DNA from: UMGS1663 sp046964515
GTDB lineage: Bacteria > Bacillota > Clostridia > TANB77 > CAG-508
NCBI GenBank assembly: GCA_046964515.1
Contig: JBKUYM010000003.1
Span: 99,286-163,285 of the forward strand
Direction: 5' to 3'
Length of the DNA: 64,000 bases
Below are positions 25,175-33,179 of this stretch, piece by piece. Numbering within the stretch: position 1 is the first letter of the stretch; the number at the start of each line of letters is the position of its first letter. A model generated the notes under the pieces. It saw nothing but the letters and a program-made list of their open reading frames with translations, made no database searches and had not been told where the DNA came from. Both the position numbers and the translations under genes were made by a program.

Positions 25175-25521
25175 TTGTTACATCCCTCCCCAACAGTATT
25201 CATTGCTTTAATAAAAGCATTTTCCTCAACAGATTGACCTGGTGCATAAGGACTTACTAATTCTGGGAAAATAGTCCCCATTTTTAAACCAACACAAGGT
25301 GTAAAGGTTTTATCCATATATTGAATAGGAACATAACTTTGGGCATACATAGGATTAGTAGGAAATACACTTTCTCCTGTGTCAAAACCACAATCACAAG
25401 CATCATCTGCTGATGCTGTGTGAAAATCAGCTGTTGTTCCACAATCGTTACATGCTGTTTCAATTACTTTTTGGTTGTAATTTTTTTGGCAGCAACAATT
25501 TTTATATCTACAATTATACAT
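25168..25521 (-). CDS. cotJA: Spore coat associated protein CotJA
   Basis: A 117-residue protein. The CotJA domain is AQSYVPIQYMDKTFTPCVGL followed by FPELVSPYAPGQS (residues about 60-105). Its N terminus is very Cys-rich (MYNCRYKNCCCQKN, ACNDCGTTADF, CDCGFDTG) and the C terminus ends in CNKC. ATG 25521 is chosen for the AAGGAGG 8 bases upstream; longer upstream starts have no support. First gene of the cotJABC operon, presumably controlled by a mother-cell sigma factor, though I could not identify the promoter. Confidence 0.9.
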   Translation of the reverse strand: MYNCRYKNCCCQKNYNQKVIETACNDCGTTADFHTASADDACDCGFDTGESVFPTNPMYAQSYVPIQYMDKTFTPCVGLKMGTIFPELVSPYAPGQSVEENAFIKAMNTVGEGCNKC

Positions 25522-25700
25522 ATTCTGATTCCTCCTTGTTATATTGTATACTACATTATATGAAAAAAGGTAGAAATTGTGCATGAGATGACGAATAATG
25601 TTATAAAATGGCGAGAATTATGTAAATAAAAATAGTTATTTTTATGGACAAACTAGAATATTTATTATATAATTAGTATCTGACAAAGGGAGTGAGAAAC

Positions 25701-27113
25701 ATGAAGAAAAATTATAAAGAAGATGGTATGACAAGGCTACTAGAAAAAGCTTATCAATTTATAGTGAAACAAAAACAAACTAGAATGTATAAAAGAAATG
25801 CAGAAAATAAAAGGGATAGCCAAAATTATCCAGAAGAGAGAAGTAAGGTAAATAGATTAGCAGAAATAAAAATACAACAAACACCAGAGGAAAAGGCTTG
25901 TCAATATATGTTGGGACTAAAACAAGATGGCATATATAAACAGAAAGCTAAAAATCTTTTTTTGGGAATCTATGATTATATGCAAAATGAGTATTCCGGC
26001 ATAAAAATAGATACACCTAAGATGAGAGAAAAATCACCTAAAAGTGGTAAAGGAAAAATTAAACGTTTAGAAATTGAAAGATTAGCAAAGTTGTATGCTA
26101 TAGAAGGTATTAGTCTTGAAGAAGAACAAGAATTTATACAAATTATTAGAGAACTATCAAAACAAGATGAAGTAGAAGATATAGTAGAAAATGTAGAAGA
26201 TTTATTACAAAGGGACATGGAACAAATAGATATACAAAAAATAGTAGAAAATATTGTACAACATAAAATGAATGCACATTCTAAAACAGCACTACTACGT
26301 ATTCTAAAAACAAGAATTGAAAATAGTAATTTGGAAAATAAGCAAGAATGGCTAGAAAATTTAGAGACAGAATATGGAGAAAATGCAGCGATAAAATATG
26401 ATGATCCAGAGCGAAATTTATTGCGTACAGAGAACATGGAAGAGATTAAACAAAATCCAGAAGAAATTGCTAGAATTCATAATCCAGAAGAATATTTAAA
26501 AGTAAAAGATATTGTAGCTATGCGTTTTGTATTTGTAGATTTTCCAGAAGATTATATTTCTGATAGTAAAATCGTGAATGTATATTTAGAGAAAGCAAGG
26601 AATACAAAAACAAAAGAAGAAGAAAGTTTTTGGAAAGACAAAGCTTTAATCGAATTTGAAAAAGAATTTGCAAGAAACCTATTAGATAATACAGAATTGT
26701 TGCAAAATTTAGGATTTGAACCTATGCCAAATGCTTATAAACATAAAAATAAAGCAAATGGATATGTTGCAGACCATATTAAATTACGTTCTATAGATAA
26801 TCCAGAATATATTGTAGAAGTACAATTTCGAACAATCTATAGAGAAGAATTGGCTAAAAATGGAGAGGCAGCACATGACCAAAGACCAGGAAAAGCTAGA
26901 AAAAAGCCTGAACTACAAAATAAGAGTCAAAAGGCATTCATAGAAGAGATTAAAAACACGGTTCCTAAATATACGATTATTAGAGAAGGAAAATTGTATG
27001 ATTGTAATATGCTTCAAAATACAATGGCATATTTTCAAGATTATATAGATTTGGAAGATAAAGAAGATTTAAAGATGTTACAGGCAATAGAAGAAGAAAG
27101 GTGTATAGTATAA
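25701..27113 (+). CDS. Divergent RelA/SpoT-domain protein
   Basis: A 470-residue protein. Residues 1-230 are charged helices with no family recognised. Residues about 265-395 follow the (p)ppGpp synthetase order: KDIVAMRFVFVDFPEDY (D-I-x-A-x-R), NAYKHKNKANGYVADHIKL (GYxSxH region, altered to GYVADH), VEVQFRT with the catalytic-type Glu, and KNGEAAH. A long insertion separates the first two. It could make alarmones, or be a non-catalytic relative; no HD or TGS domain is present. The start follows AAAGGGAG. The next gene begins at the base after its stop. Confidence 0.6.
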   Translation: MKKNYKEDGMTRLLEKAYQFIVKQKQTRMYKRNAENKRDSQNYPEERSKVNRLAEIKIQQTPEEKACQYMLGLKQDGIYKQKAKNLFLGIYDYMQNEYSGIKIDTPKMREKSPKSGKGKIKRLEIERLAKLYAIEGISLEEEQEFIQIIRELSKQDEVEDIVENVEDLLQRDMEQIDIQKIVENIVQHKMNAHSKTALLRILKTRIENSNLENKQEWLENLETEYGENAAIKYDDPERNLLRTENMEEIKQNPEEIARIHNPEEYLKVKDIVAMRFVFVDFPEDYISDSKIVNVYLEKARNTKTKEEESFWKDKALIEFEKEFARNLLDNTELLQNLGFEPMPNAYKHKNKANGYVADHIKLRSIDNPEYIVEVQFRTIYREELAKNGEAAHDQRPGKARKKPELQNKSQKAFIEEIKNTVPKYTIIREGKLYDCNMLQNTMAYFQDYIDLEDKEDLKMLQAIEEERCIV

Positions 27114-27422
27114 ATGGAAAGAAGATTTACAGAAATAGATGAAGAATTCATTTGTGATAATTGTGGGAAATTAGTAAAAAAGTTAGGATATTCTTGTCGT
27201 GATCATTGTCCCTATTGTTTACATTCTAAACATGTAGATATTTTTCCAGGAGATAGAGCACAAACTTGCCATGGAGAATTAGAACCAATAGGTTTGGAAA
27301 TTAATTCTAAAAAAGGGTATGTTATTATTTTCAGATGTAAGAAGTGTGGAGAAACTCGAAAAAATAAAGCCGCTACAGATGATGATAAGGAATTACTAAT
27401 TTCTTTAAGTGCTAGACATTAA
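27114..27422 (+). CDS. RNHCP domain zinc protein
   Basis: A 102-residue protein with two zinc-binding clusters: FICDNCGK and CRDHCPYCLHSKHVD, then FPGDRAQTCHGELEPI and FRCKKCGETRKNKAA. The central block is the RNHCP domain motif (here CRDHCPYC). Members are small putative nucleic-acid binding proteins of unknown role. It starts immediately after the stop of the RelA/SpoT-like gene, without a gap, so the two are surely translated from one transcript. A terminator follows. Confidence 0.85.
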   Translation: MERRFTEIDEEFICDNCGKLVKKLGYSCRDHCPYCLHSKHVDIFPGDRAQTCHGELEPIGLEINSKKGYVIIFRCKKCGETRKNKAATDDDKELLISLSARH

Positions 27423-27431
27423 AAGTATACT

Positions 27432-27484
27432 AAAAAGAAAGTGAGAAAGATTTATAATATATAAATTCTTTCTCTCTTTTTTTA
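27432..27484. terminator. Terminator between convergent genes
   Basis: GAGAAAGA at 27443-27450 pairs with TCTTTCTC at 27467-27474, extended by A/T pairs on both sides, with a seven-T run on the plus strand. The minus-strand U32 gene ends inside its right edge. Confidence 0.65.
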
Positions 27485-29938
27485 TACTTCTCTATTCAAA
27501 TTTCCATTTGTAAATTCAGAACCTTCTAACTTTCCAGAAGATAGAATGGTTTCTATAATAGAATTTATTTGTGGTATGGATTCTTCTAGTATATCTATAC
27601 GTATAGAATCTACAGGAAAATCGTGTGGGTCAATAGATAAAATTTTACTATTATAAATGGTACTAACGGTCTGTATATTATCAGGAAGGATGGGGAAGGT
27701 ATAGCCTAATCTATCTTTTAAAGAATAAGAACTATTTTCTTCTTGACATTTAGTACCACAAGTTGGATAACAATGGTTTGTTTTTCCCAGGAAACAATAA
27801 TTAGAAGACATTAAAGGAATTCTTCCATAAACCATTAATTCTCTTTTTATGGAGGTATCTTTACAAAGTTCTAAAATTGCTTGTTTACTTAATTCGGGAG
27901 ATATCGTTATCTTTTGAATACCTAATTGTTTTAAAACTTGCTCTGTTTCATGGTTATATACATTTAGTGTATAATTACTAATATATTCAAATTTTTGACC
28001 ATACTGAGGTAACATTTCTTGTAAGAAAATACCACTAGCAATATTAGATAATACAAATCCCTTAATATGATAACGTTCTATACTATTTTCTATTACATTA
28101 GATAGAATGTTTTTGTAATTAGACTTTATAATGGTTGGTAAGTATATATAAGTAGAAAATTGATGGCAAAGTGTAGTTAAAAGAGATTCATATTTTTTAT
28201 AACTAAAGAATTTTAAAGGAATATACAATTTATCTACATTTTTTAAAATTGTATAATCTTCTTTTTCTTGCAAAGTATTTAGTAGTAAGGCAGTTTTAGG
28301 AAGAGAAGTAAAAAGAGGATTACTAGAAGTAGACGATATGGTAGGATTGGCATAAGCAAACGTTTTTTCTTCTCTAGAAATTCTACTTTTAATAACGCGT
28401 TCTATTTCTTGTAAGGCAGTTCTACGAAGTTCATTTAAAACACTAATGGAAGGTAAAAAAAGATTGGTTTCTAAATCAATACGGATATTGGCAAAAGTAA
28501 AAATACTCTCTGTTGTTTTATTTAGTTGCATTTGAATACGTTCTTGGGTAATTGGTTTAGAGGTTGCTTCTACAGGTACAACCTTAGACATTATACAAGC
28601 ATGAATATCTTGAAATAAAGAATCTGGTTGCTTATGAAGAGTGGACACTTCTAAGACAATTGGTTTTCCGAGTTCCATTTTAATATAAGCATTTAATTTG
28701 ATTTTTTTATGTTCGCCTTGATAAGAAAATTTTGCTTGATTGGTTAATTCTTTACTACTAATTTTATATACTTTATCACCAATATGTATGTTTCCTTTCA
28801 TTCTACCAATTTCGATTAATTCTTTTTCTTCTACTATAGAAATATTTCTGCCTTTTACCATTAACTCAGAAACGGTATAATTTGTATTTTCTTTTTCAAA
28901 TTGAATAGTATCACCGATTGCTAAAGTGTCTGCCACATTGATAAAGACATGTCCTCGATTGGCTTTAATATTGGAAACGTTTCCTAAGTATAGCCCCATG
29001 TGATTTTGTTTTTCTGGAAAAATTAAGTTTCTATTAGGACTGCTATTGAAATGACCATCAGAAAAACCACCACGATTAAAAACAAGTGCTAATGCTTTTT
29101 TATCTAGTTCATCTATTTCATAAGGCTTAGAGGATAAGGCTAAATCTATATATTTGCGATAAATTCTTGTAACAGTGGCTACATATTCTGGTGATTTCAT
29201 CCTGCCTTCTATTTTAAAGCACATAACGCCCGCTTGAATCAACTGTGGAATAAAAGAAAGACCACATAAATCTTTTGTGCTCAAAAGATAACCTTGATGG
29301 ATGGGTACCTCCTGTGTAGCTGTTTTTTGCATAAGTGTATAGGGGAGGCGACAAGGTTGTGCACATTTTCCACGATTGCCAGATCTACCGCCTACCATAC
29401 TAGAAAAAAGGCATTGTCCAGAATAAGAAATACATAAGGCTCCATGAATAAAGGTTTCAATTTCTATTTTGGTGTTATGACAAATATATTCAATTTCTGA
29501 TAAAGAAAGTTCTCTAGAAAGCACAGCTCTTTTAAAGCCTAAGTTTTCTACCTCTAGAGCGCCTTCTAGATTATGAATGGTCATTTGCGTACTTGCGTGA
29601 ATCGGCAGATCTGGAAAATGTGAAATTAAGTAATTGGCCAGTCCTAAATCTTGTACAATGATAGCATCAATACCATATGCGTAAGCTTTACTTGCTAGAT
29701 TTACAGCTTCTTCAAATTCATTTTCTTTAATTAAAGTATTTAATGTTAAATGGGTATGAACACCTCTTAACTTAGCATAGATAATAGCTTCTTGTAAATG
29801 TTCTAAATCAAAATTAGTAGCAGAGGCCCTAGCACTAAAATTAGAAGCACCAAAATATACACTATCTGCACCATTTTGTACAGCAGCTTTTAAACATTCG
29901 AAATCTCCGACAGGAGATAATAACTCTATTTTTTTCAT
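27482..29938 (-). CDS. U32 family peptidase / RNA hydroxylase-like protein with DUF3656
   Basis: An 818-residue two-part protein. The N-terminal U32 domain (residues 1-290) starts KKIELLSPVGDFECLKAAVQ and has IHASTQMTIHN, TFIHGALCISYSGQC and GGRSGNRGKCAQPCR, whose cysteines are conserved and thought to hold an iron-sulfur cluster. A DUF3656-type middle (NLIFPEKQNHMGLYLGNVSNI) and a second TIM-barrel-like half with a Cys cluster (NHCYPTCGTKC) follow. The E. coli relative RlhA is needed for hydroxylation of a 23S rRNA cytidine; peptidase activity is doubtful. AAAGGAAT precedes the ATG. Confidence 0.88.
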   Translation of the reverse strand: MKKIELLSPVGDFECLKAAVQNGADSVYFGASNFSARASATNFDLEHLQEAIIYAKLRGVHTHLTLNTLIKENEFEEAVNLASKAYAYGIDAIIVQDLGLANYLISHFPDLPIHASTQMTIHNLEGALEVENLGFKRAVLSRELSLSEIEYICHNTKIEIETFIHGALCISYSGQCLFSSMVGGRSGNRGKCAQPCRLPYTLMQKTATQEVPIHQGYLLSTKDLCGLSFIPQLIQAGVMCFKIEGRMKSPEYVATVTRIYRKYIDLALSSKPYEIDELDKKALALVFNRGGFSDGHFNSSPNRNLIFPEKQNHMGLYLGNVSNIKANRGHVFINVADTLAIGDTIQFEKENTNYTVSELMVKGRNISIVEEKELIEIGRMKGNIHIGDKVYKISSKELTNQAKFSYQGEHKKIKLNAYIKMELGKPIVLEVSTLHKQPDSLFQDIHACIMSKVVPVEATSKPITQERIQMQLNKTTESIFTFANIRIDLETNLFLPSISVLNELRRTALQEIERVIKSRISREEKTFAYANPTISSTSSNPLFTSLPKTALLLNTLQEKEDYTILKNVDKLYIPLKFFSYKKYESLLTTLCHQFSTYIYLPTIIKSNYKNILSNVIENSIERYHIKGFVLSNIASGIFLQEMLPQYGQKFEYISNYTLNVYNHETEQVLKQLGIQKITISPELSKQAILELCKDTSIKRELMVYGRIPLMSSNYCFLGKTNHCYPTCGTKCQEENSSYSLKDRLGYTFPILPDNIQTVSTIYNSKILSIDPHDFPVDSIRIDILEESIPQINSIIETILSSGKLEGSEFTNGNLNREV

Positions 29939-30040
29939 ATTTTATTCCTTTTCTTGTTCTTTTTCTTTTGCCTTTATTGTAACACAAAAATAGAAATTTG
30001 CATACTATATCATATAAAAGAAAAAAGGGAGGTAGAAAAC

Positions 30041-30211
30041 ATGCAAGAAGAAGTTAGAAATTGTGGATGCGGATGTGGAAACAATGGTGGATTTTTAAAT
30101 GGCTTATTCGGAGGATGTGGTTGTGGAGATAGCGAAATATTATTCTTCATTATTATATTCTTATTACTTTTCACAAACTGCGGATGTGGTTGCGGAAGAG
30201 GTTGTAACTAG
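30041..30211 (+). CDS. Cys/Gly-rich small membrane protein (probable spore protein)
   Basis: A 56-residue protein: a polar start, CGCGCGNNGGFLNGLFGGCGCG, one membrane helix (EILFFIIIFLLLF), and a tail NCGCGCGRGCN. Ten or more cysteines in 56 residues, in CGCG pairs on both sides of the helix. Small spore-associated membrane proteins such as the YjcZ type share the short helix motif, but the Cys repeats are distinctive. AGGGAGGT precedes the ATG. A long hairpin follows at 30287-30325. Confidence 0.7.
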   Translation: MQEEVRNCGCGCGNNGGFLNGLFGGCGCGDSEILFFIIIFLLLFTNCGCGCGRGCN

Positions 30212-30286
30212 TTATACATGACAAATATGGAATAAAATTCCAAAAAAATACTAAAAACATATGTACAAATATGTAAAATTATGGTA

Positions 30287-30325
30287 AAATAAATACTATG
30301 CCTAAATAAGGTATAGTATTTATTT
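30287..30325 (+). terminator. 17-bp-stem hairpin, probable terminator
   Basis: Bases 30287-30303 pair with 30309-30325 (one G-U pair) around a 5-base loop. The stem ends in TTTATTTG, a weak T tract. It separates the Cys-rich gene from the 30370 gene. Confidence 0.6.
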
Positions 30326-30369
30326 GTAACATTTGTGACATTTTCAACAGAAGAAGAGGAGAAAAAAAG

Positions 30370-30729
30370 ATGCAAACATTTTTTGGAGCTATTGTTGTGG
30401 ACTGTGTGGAAGAACAGAAAGCCTATATCAAAATAGAGAATGATTGGTTAGTGGCCTATGAAAGAAAAGAGGTAGATAATCAAAACACACCAATCGAAAT
30501 GGCCTTTTGGGAAACGAACCTAAGTAATCCACGCACTTCCATTCAGGATGCAATAGGTTTTTGTATTCGGGAGTGTATGTATTCCCAGATGTATATTGCT
30601 AGAACGGATGTAAGTCGAATAAAAAAGCGGTATGGAAAGCGTCTTCCAACTGCTGAAAAAAAAGCAGTATCTATTCAGAAAATCGGTGAAATAGAGGCCT
30701 GCATTATGAGAATTTCTAAGCGGGCATAG
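30370..30729 (+). CDS. Hypothetical protein
   Basis: A 119-residue soluble protein starting MQTFFGAIVVDCVEEQKAYI. No recognised family. The first half looks like beta strands, the C-terminal half is basic (RIKKRYGKRLPTAEKKAVS). GAAGAGGAG precedes the ATG. Its codon choice is somewhat richer in G and C than neighbours. A strong terminator follows, so it is a single-gene unit. Confidence 0.55.
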   Translation: MQTFFGAIVVDCVEEQKAYIKIENDWLVAYERKEVDNQNTPIEMAFWETNLSNPRTSIQDAIGFCIRECMYSQMYIARTDVSRIKKRYGKRLPTAEKKAVSIQKIGEIEACIMRISKRA

Positions 30730-30742
30730 TAGTTACAAGAGG

Positions 30743-30772
30743 AAGCGGGATGAAAATTCCCGCTTTTTTCTA
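30743..30772 (+). terminator. Rho-independent terminator
   Basis: AAGCGGGA at 30743-30750 pairs with TCCCGCTT across a short A-rich loop and is followed by six T. Confidence 0.85.
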
Positions 30773-30842
30773 TCTATAGGGAATTTCACTTTTTTTCTAA
30801 TATTACTGTAATATTACATTTCTGAAATATTTTTGAAATTGG

Positions 30843-30871
30843 TTGACTAGAAAAAAGGGGAATGATATAAT
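30843..30871 (+). promoter_or_regulatory. Candidate promoter of the glucosaminidase gene
   Basis: TTGACT at 30843-30848 and TATAAT at 30866-30871, spacer 17 bases; the leader to the GTG start is about 70 bases. Confidence 0.6.
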
Positions 30872-30948
30872 TTTTTTGAAGTAAATTGTCAGAAAAACAC
30901 AAAAAGTACAAAAGAAGGTAATTAAGGAAAACTTAGGGAGGAATTAAA

Positions 30949-33162
30949 GTGGGAAATATACAAACGAATCTGATACGAAGTCATAGATTATATTCATTTA
31001 TAGTAGTGGGATTAGTCATAACACTTCTTTCTTATCTATTTTTGAGTCTTATAAAAGAAAATACAACTTATGCTGCACAGACAAGAGAAGCTTATTCTAG
31101 TAAAATCAATAACTATCCAGGATTTAAAGAATTAATTGATAATTTAAAAGCAAAGCATCCTAATTGGAATTTTACAATATTATATACAGGATTAGATTGG
31201 GATCAAGTTATAAAAAACGAAACAACTGCTAGACATGGAAGAAGTTTAGTAACTGCTAGTAAACCAAGTAGCTGGTTTTGTTCTGTATGTGGAGATAAGC
31301 CTTATGATAATGGGTCTTGGAGATGTGCTTCAGAAGCAGCAGTTGCCTACTATATGGATCCTAGAAATGCTTTAAATGATGATTATGTTTTTCAATTCGA
31401 ATCTTTATCCTATAATGGAGATGTCCAGAATATAGATGGTGTAAAACAAATATTGAAAGACGTAGGTTATATGCAAGGAGATACGATTACTTATACAAAG
31501 ACAGATGGTAGCAAAGGTACAATTAATAAATCTTATGCACAAGTGATTATGGAAGCAGCACAAGAAGCTAAAATTAGCCCTTATCATTTGGCTGCTAGAA
31601 TTAGACAAGAACAAGGAACAGGTTCTTCTCCTAGTGCACTTGCATCAGGTACTTACAGTGGATTTGTTGGCTATTATAATTTTTTAAATATTAAAGCAGG
31701 AGGAGGAAGTACAGCAGAAATTATCAATAATGGCTTAACTTATGCTAAAAATAACGGATTAACAGATCCTGAAAAATCTATTAAAGCAGGTGCCAAATTT
31801 TTAGCAAAAGATTATATTTCTACTGGACAAGATACCTTATATTTACAAAAATATGATGTAGATGATTCTGATGGTTCTTTATATTATTTTCAATATATGC
31901 AAAACATTGCAGCTGCAAAATCAGAGGGATATTCTGTAAAACAATCTTATGAAAAAATGGGTATGCTAAATGGAAAGATTGATTTTGTGATACCTGTATT
32001 TGAGAATATGCCAGAAACACCATGTGGAGAACCTGGAACAGAAGGGATTGTTACCCAAAATATAAAAGTAAAAGGAAGCAATGTTTATGTAAGAGAAGCT
32101 AAGAGTACATCTTCAACTGTACTAGCTACGGTTAATACAGGCGACATTTTACTTAGAATAGAAACTGCTACGACGACAACAAATGGTTATTATTGGGACA
32201 AAGTTGTCTTACCAGATGGAAGAAAAGGCTATATGGTACGTAATTACATTGTAGAAATTAGCAATGTTACAAATTGTAATGATACAGTTATGGCAAATAC
32301 CTCTGTTAATTTAAGAAATGGACCAGGGACTTCTGGAACAACCGTTATTACAACATTGGTAAAAGGTCAAATGTTGACAAGAATTGAAAAAGGAAAATAT
32401 AATTTAGATGGTTATATTTGGGATAGAGTGGTTTTAGCAGATGGAAGAAATGGCTATATTGCACAAAACTACATTGAGTTAGTGGGTAATTCAGGAGGAG
32501 GAACTTCTACCGGTGAATTAATAAAAGTTATTTGCAATTCTGGTTTAAAAGTAAGAGAACAACCAGGAACCGATAAAAGAGTGCTTACTTATTTAGATAA
32601 AAATGATACATTAACTAGGGTACAAAAAAATGTATCTACTGTAAATGGATATAATTGGGATAAAATTGTTACAGCAGATGGTGTAGAAGGTTATATAGCA
32701 AGTGGCAATGCGAGTGAAACTTATGTAGAAGTAGTAAGTTCAGGTGGGAATTCTGGTGGCAATTCACAGGGAAAAAATGATGACTTTAAAATTCAAGATA
32801 CCAATATTATTTGTGAACCAAATACAACCGTAGAGACGATTAAAGAAAAATATAGTGGAAAAACAATTACCGTTAAGAAACCAGATGGAACTACTATCAC
32901 AACAGGTAATATTGGAACAGGATATAGTGTTACGATAGAAAAATCTACCTATACAATAGTAAAAAAAGGTGATGTAACAGGTGATGCAGAAATTAATTCA
33001 GCAGATTTACTAAAGATACAAAAACATTTATTAAAAGCAAAAGTAGAAACGAATAGTACAGTTATTAGTGCAATGGATGCAAATTCAGATGGAACTGTTA
33101 ATTCAGCAGATTTGCTAAAAATACAGAAATACTTATTAAAAGTATCTGAAATTAATATATAA
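30949..33162 (+). CDS. N-acetylglucosaminidase with SH3 repeats and a dockerin module
   Basis: A 737-residue exported wall hydrolase. Order: signal anchor (residues about 15-37), N-terminal domain with WNFTILYTGLDWDQVI and a CSVCG/C pair, glucosaminidase domain (about 195-345; SPYHLAARIRQEQGTG carries the catalytic-type Glu), three bacterial SH3 domains (about 365-435, 445-515, 525-600), a linker, and a C-terminal dockerin with two calcium-loop repeats (GDVTGDAEINSADLLKIQ and DANSDGTVNSADLLKIQ). It should cut peptidoglycan glycan strands. GTG start behind GGGAGG. The next gene, a surface protein, starts 17 bases after. Confidence 0.9.
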   Translation: MGNIQTNLIRSHRLYSFIVVGLVITLLSYLFLSLIKENTTYAAQTREAYSSKINNYPGFKELIDNLKAKHPNWNFTILYTGLDWDQVIKNETTARHGRSLVTASKPSSWFCSVCGDKPYDNGSWRCASEAAVAYYMDPRNALNDDYVFQFESLSYNGDVQNIDGVKQILKDVGYMQGDTITYTKTDGSKGTINKSYAQVIMEAAQEAKISPYHLAARIRQEQGTGSSPSALASGTYSGFVGYYNFLNIKAGGGSTAEIINNGLTYAKNNGLTDPEKSIKAGAKFLAKDYISTGQDTLYLQKYDVDDSDGSLYYFQYMQNIAAAKSEGYSVKQSYEKMGMLNGKIDFVIPVFENMPETPCGEPGTEGIVTQNIKVKGSNVYVREAKSTSSTVLATVNTGDILLRIETATTTTNGYYWDKVVLPDGRKGYMVRNYIVEISNVTNCNDTVMANTSVNLRNGPGTSGTTVITTLVKGQMLTRIEKGKYNLDGYIWDRVVLADGRNGYIAQNYIELVGNSGGGTSTGELIKVICNSGLKVREQPGTDKRVLTYLDKNDTLTRVQKNVSTVNGYNWDKIVTADGVEGYIASGNASETYVEVVSSGGNSGGNSQGKNDDFKIQDTNIICEPNTTVETIKEKYSGKTITVKKPDGTTITTGNIGTGYSVTIEKSTYTIVKKGDVTGDAEINSADLLKIQKHLLKAKVETNSTVISAMDANSDGTVNSADLLKIQKYLLKVSEINI

Positions 33163-33179
33163 GAGAAAGGTTGTGTAAA

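Noticed and set aside
25976..26437. 153-codon minus-strand frame inside the RelA/SpoT-like gene
   Set aside because: Ser/Phe/Ile-rich shadow of the Glu/Lys-rich gene, no RBS.
27482..29938. Collagenase-like protease annotation of the U32 protein
   Set aside because: The family name suggests a peptidase, but the known relative RlhA acts in rRNA modification and the cysteine pattern fits that better.
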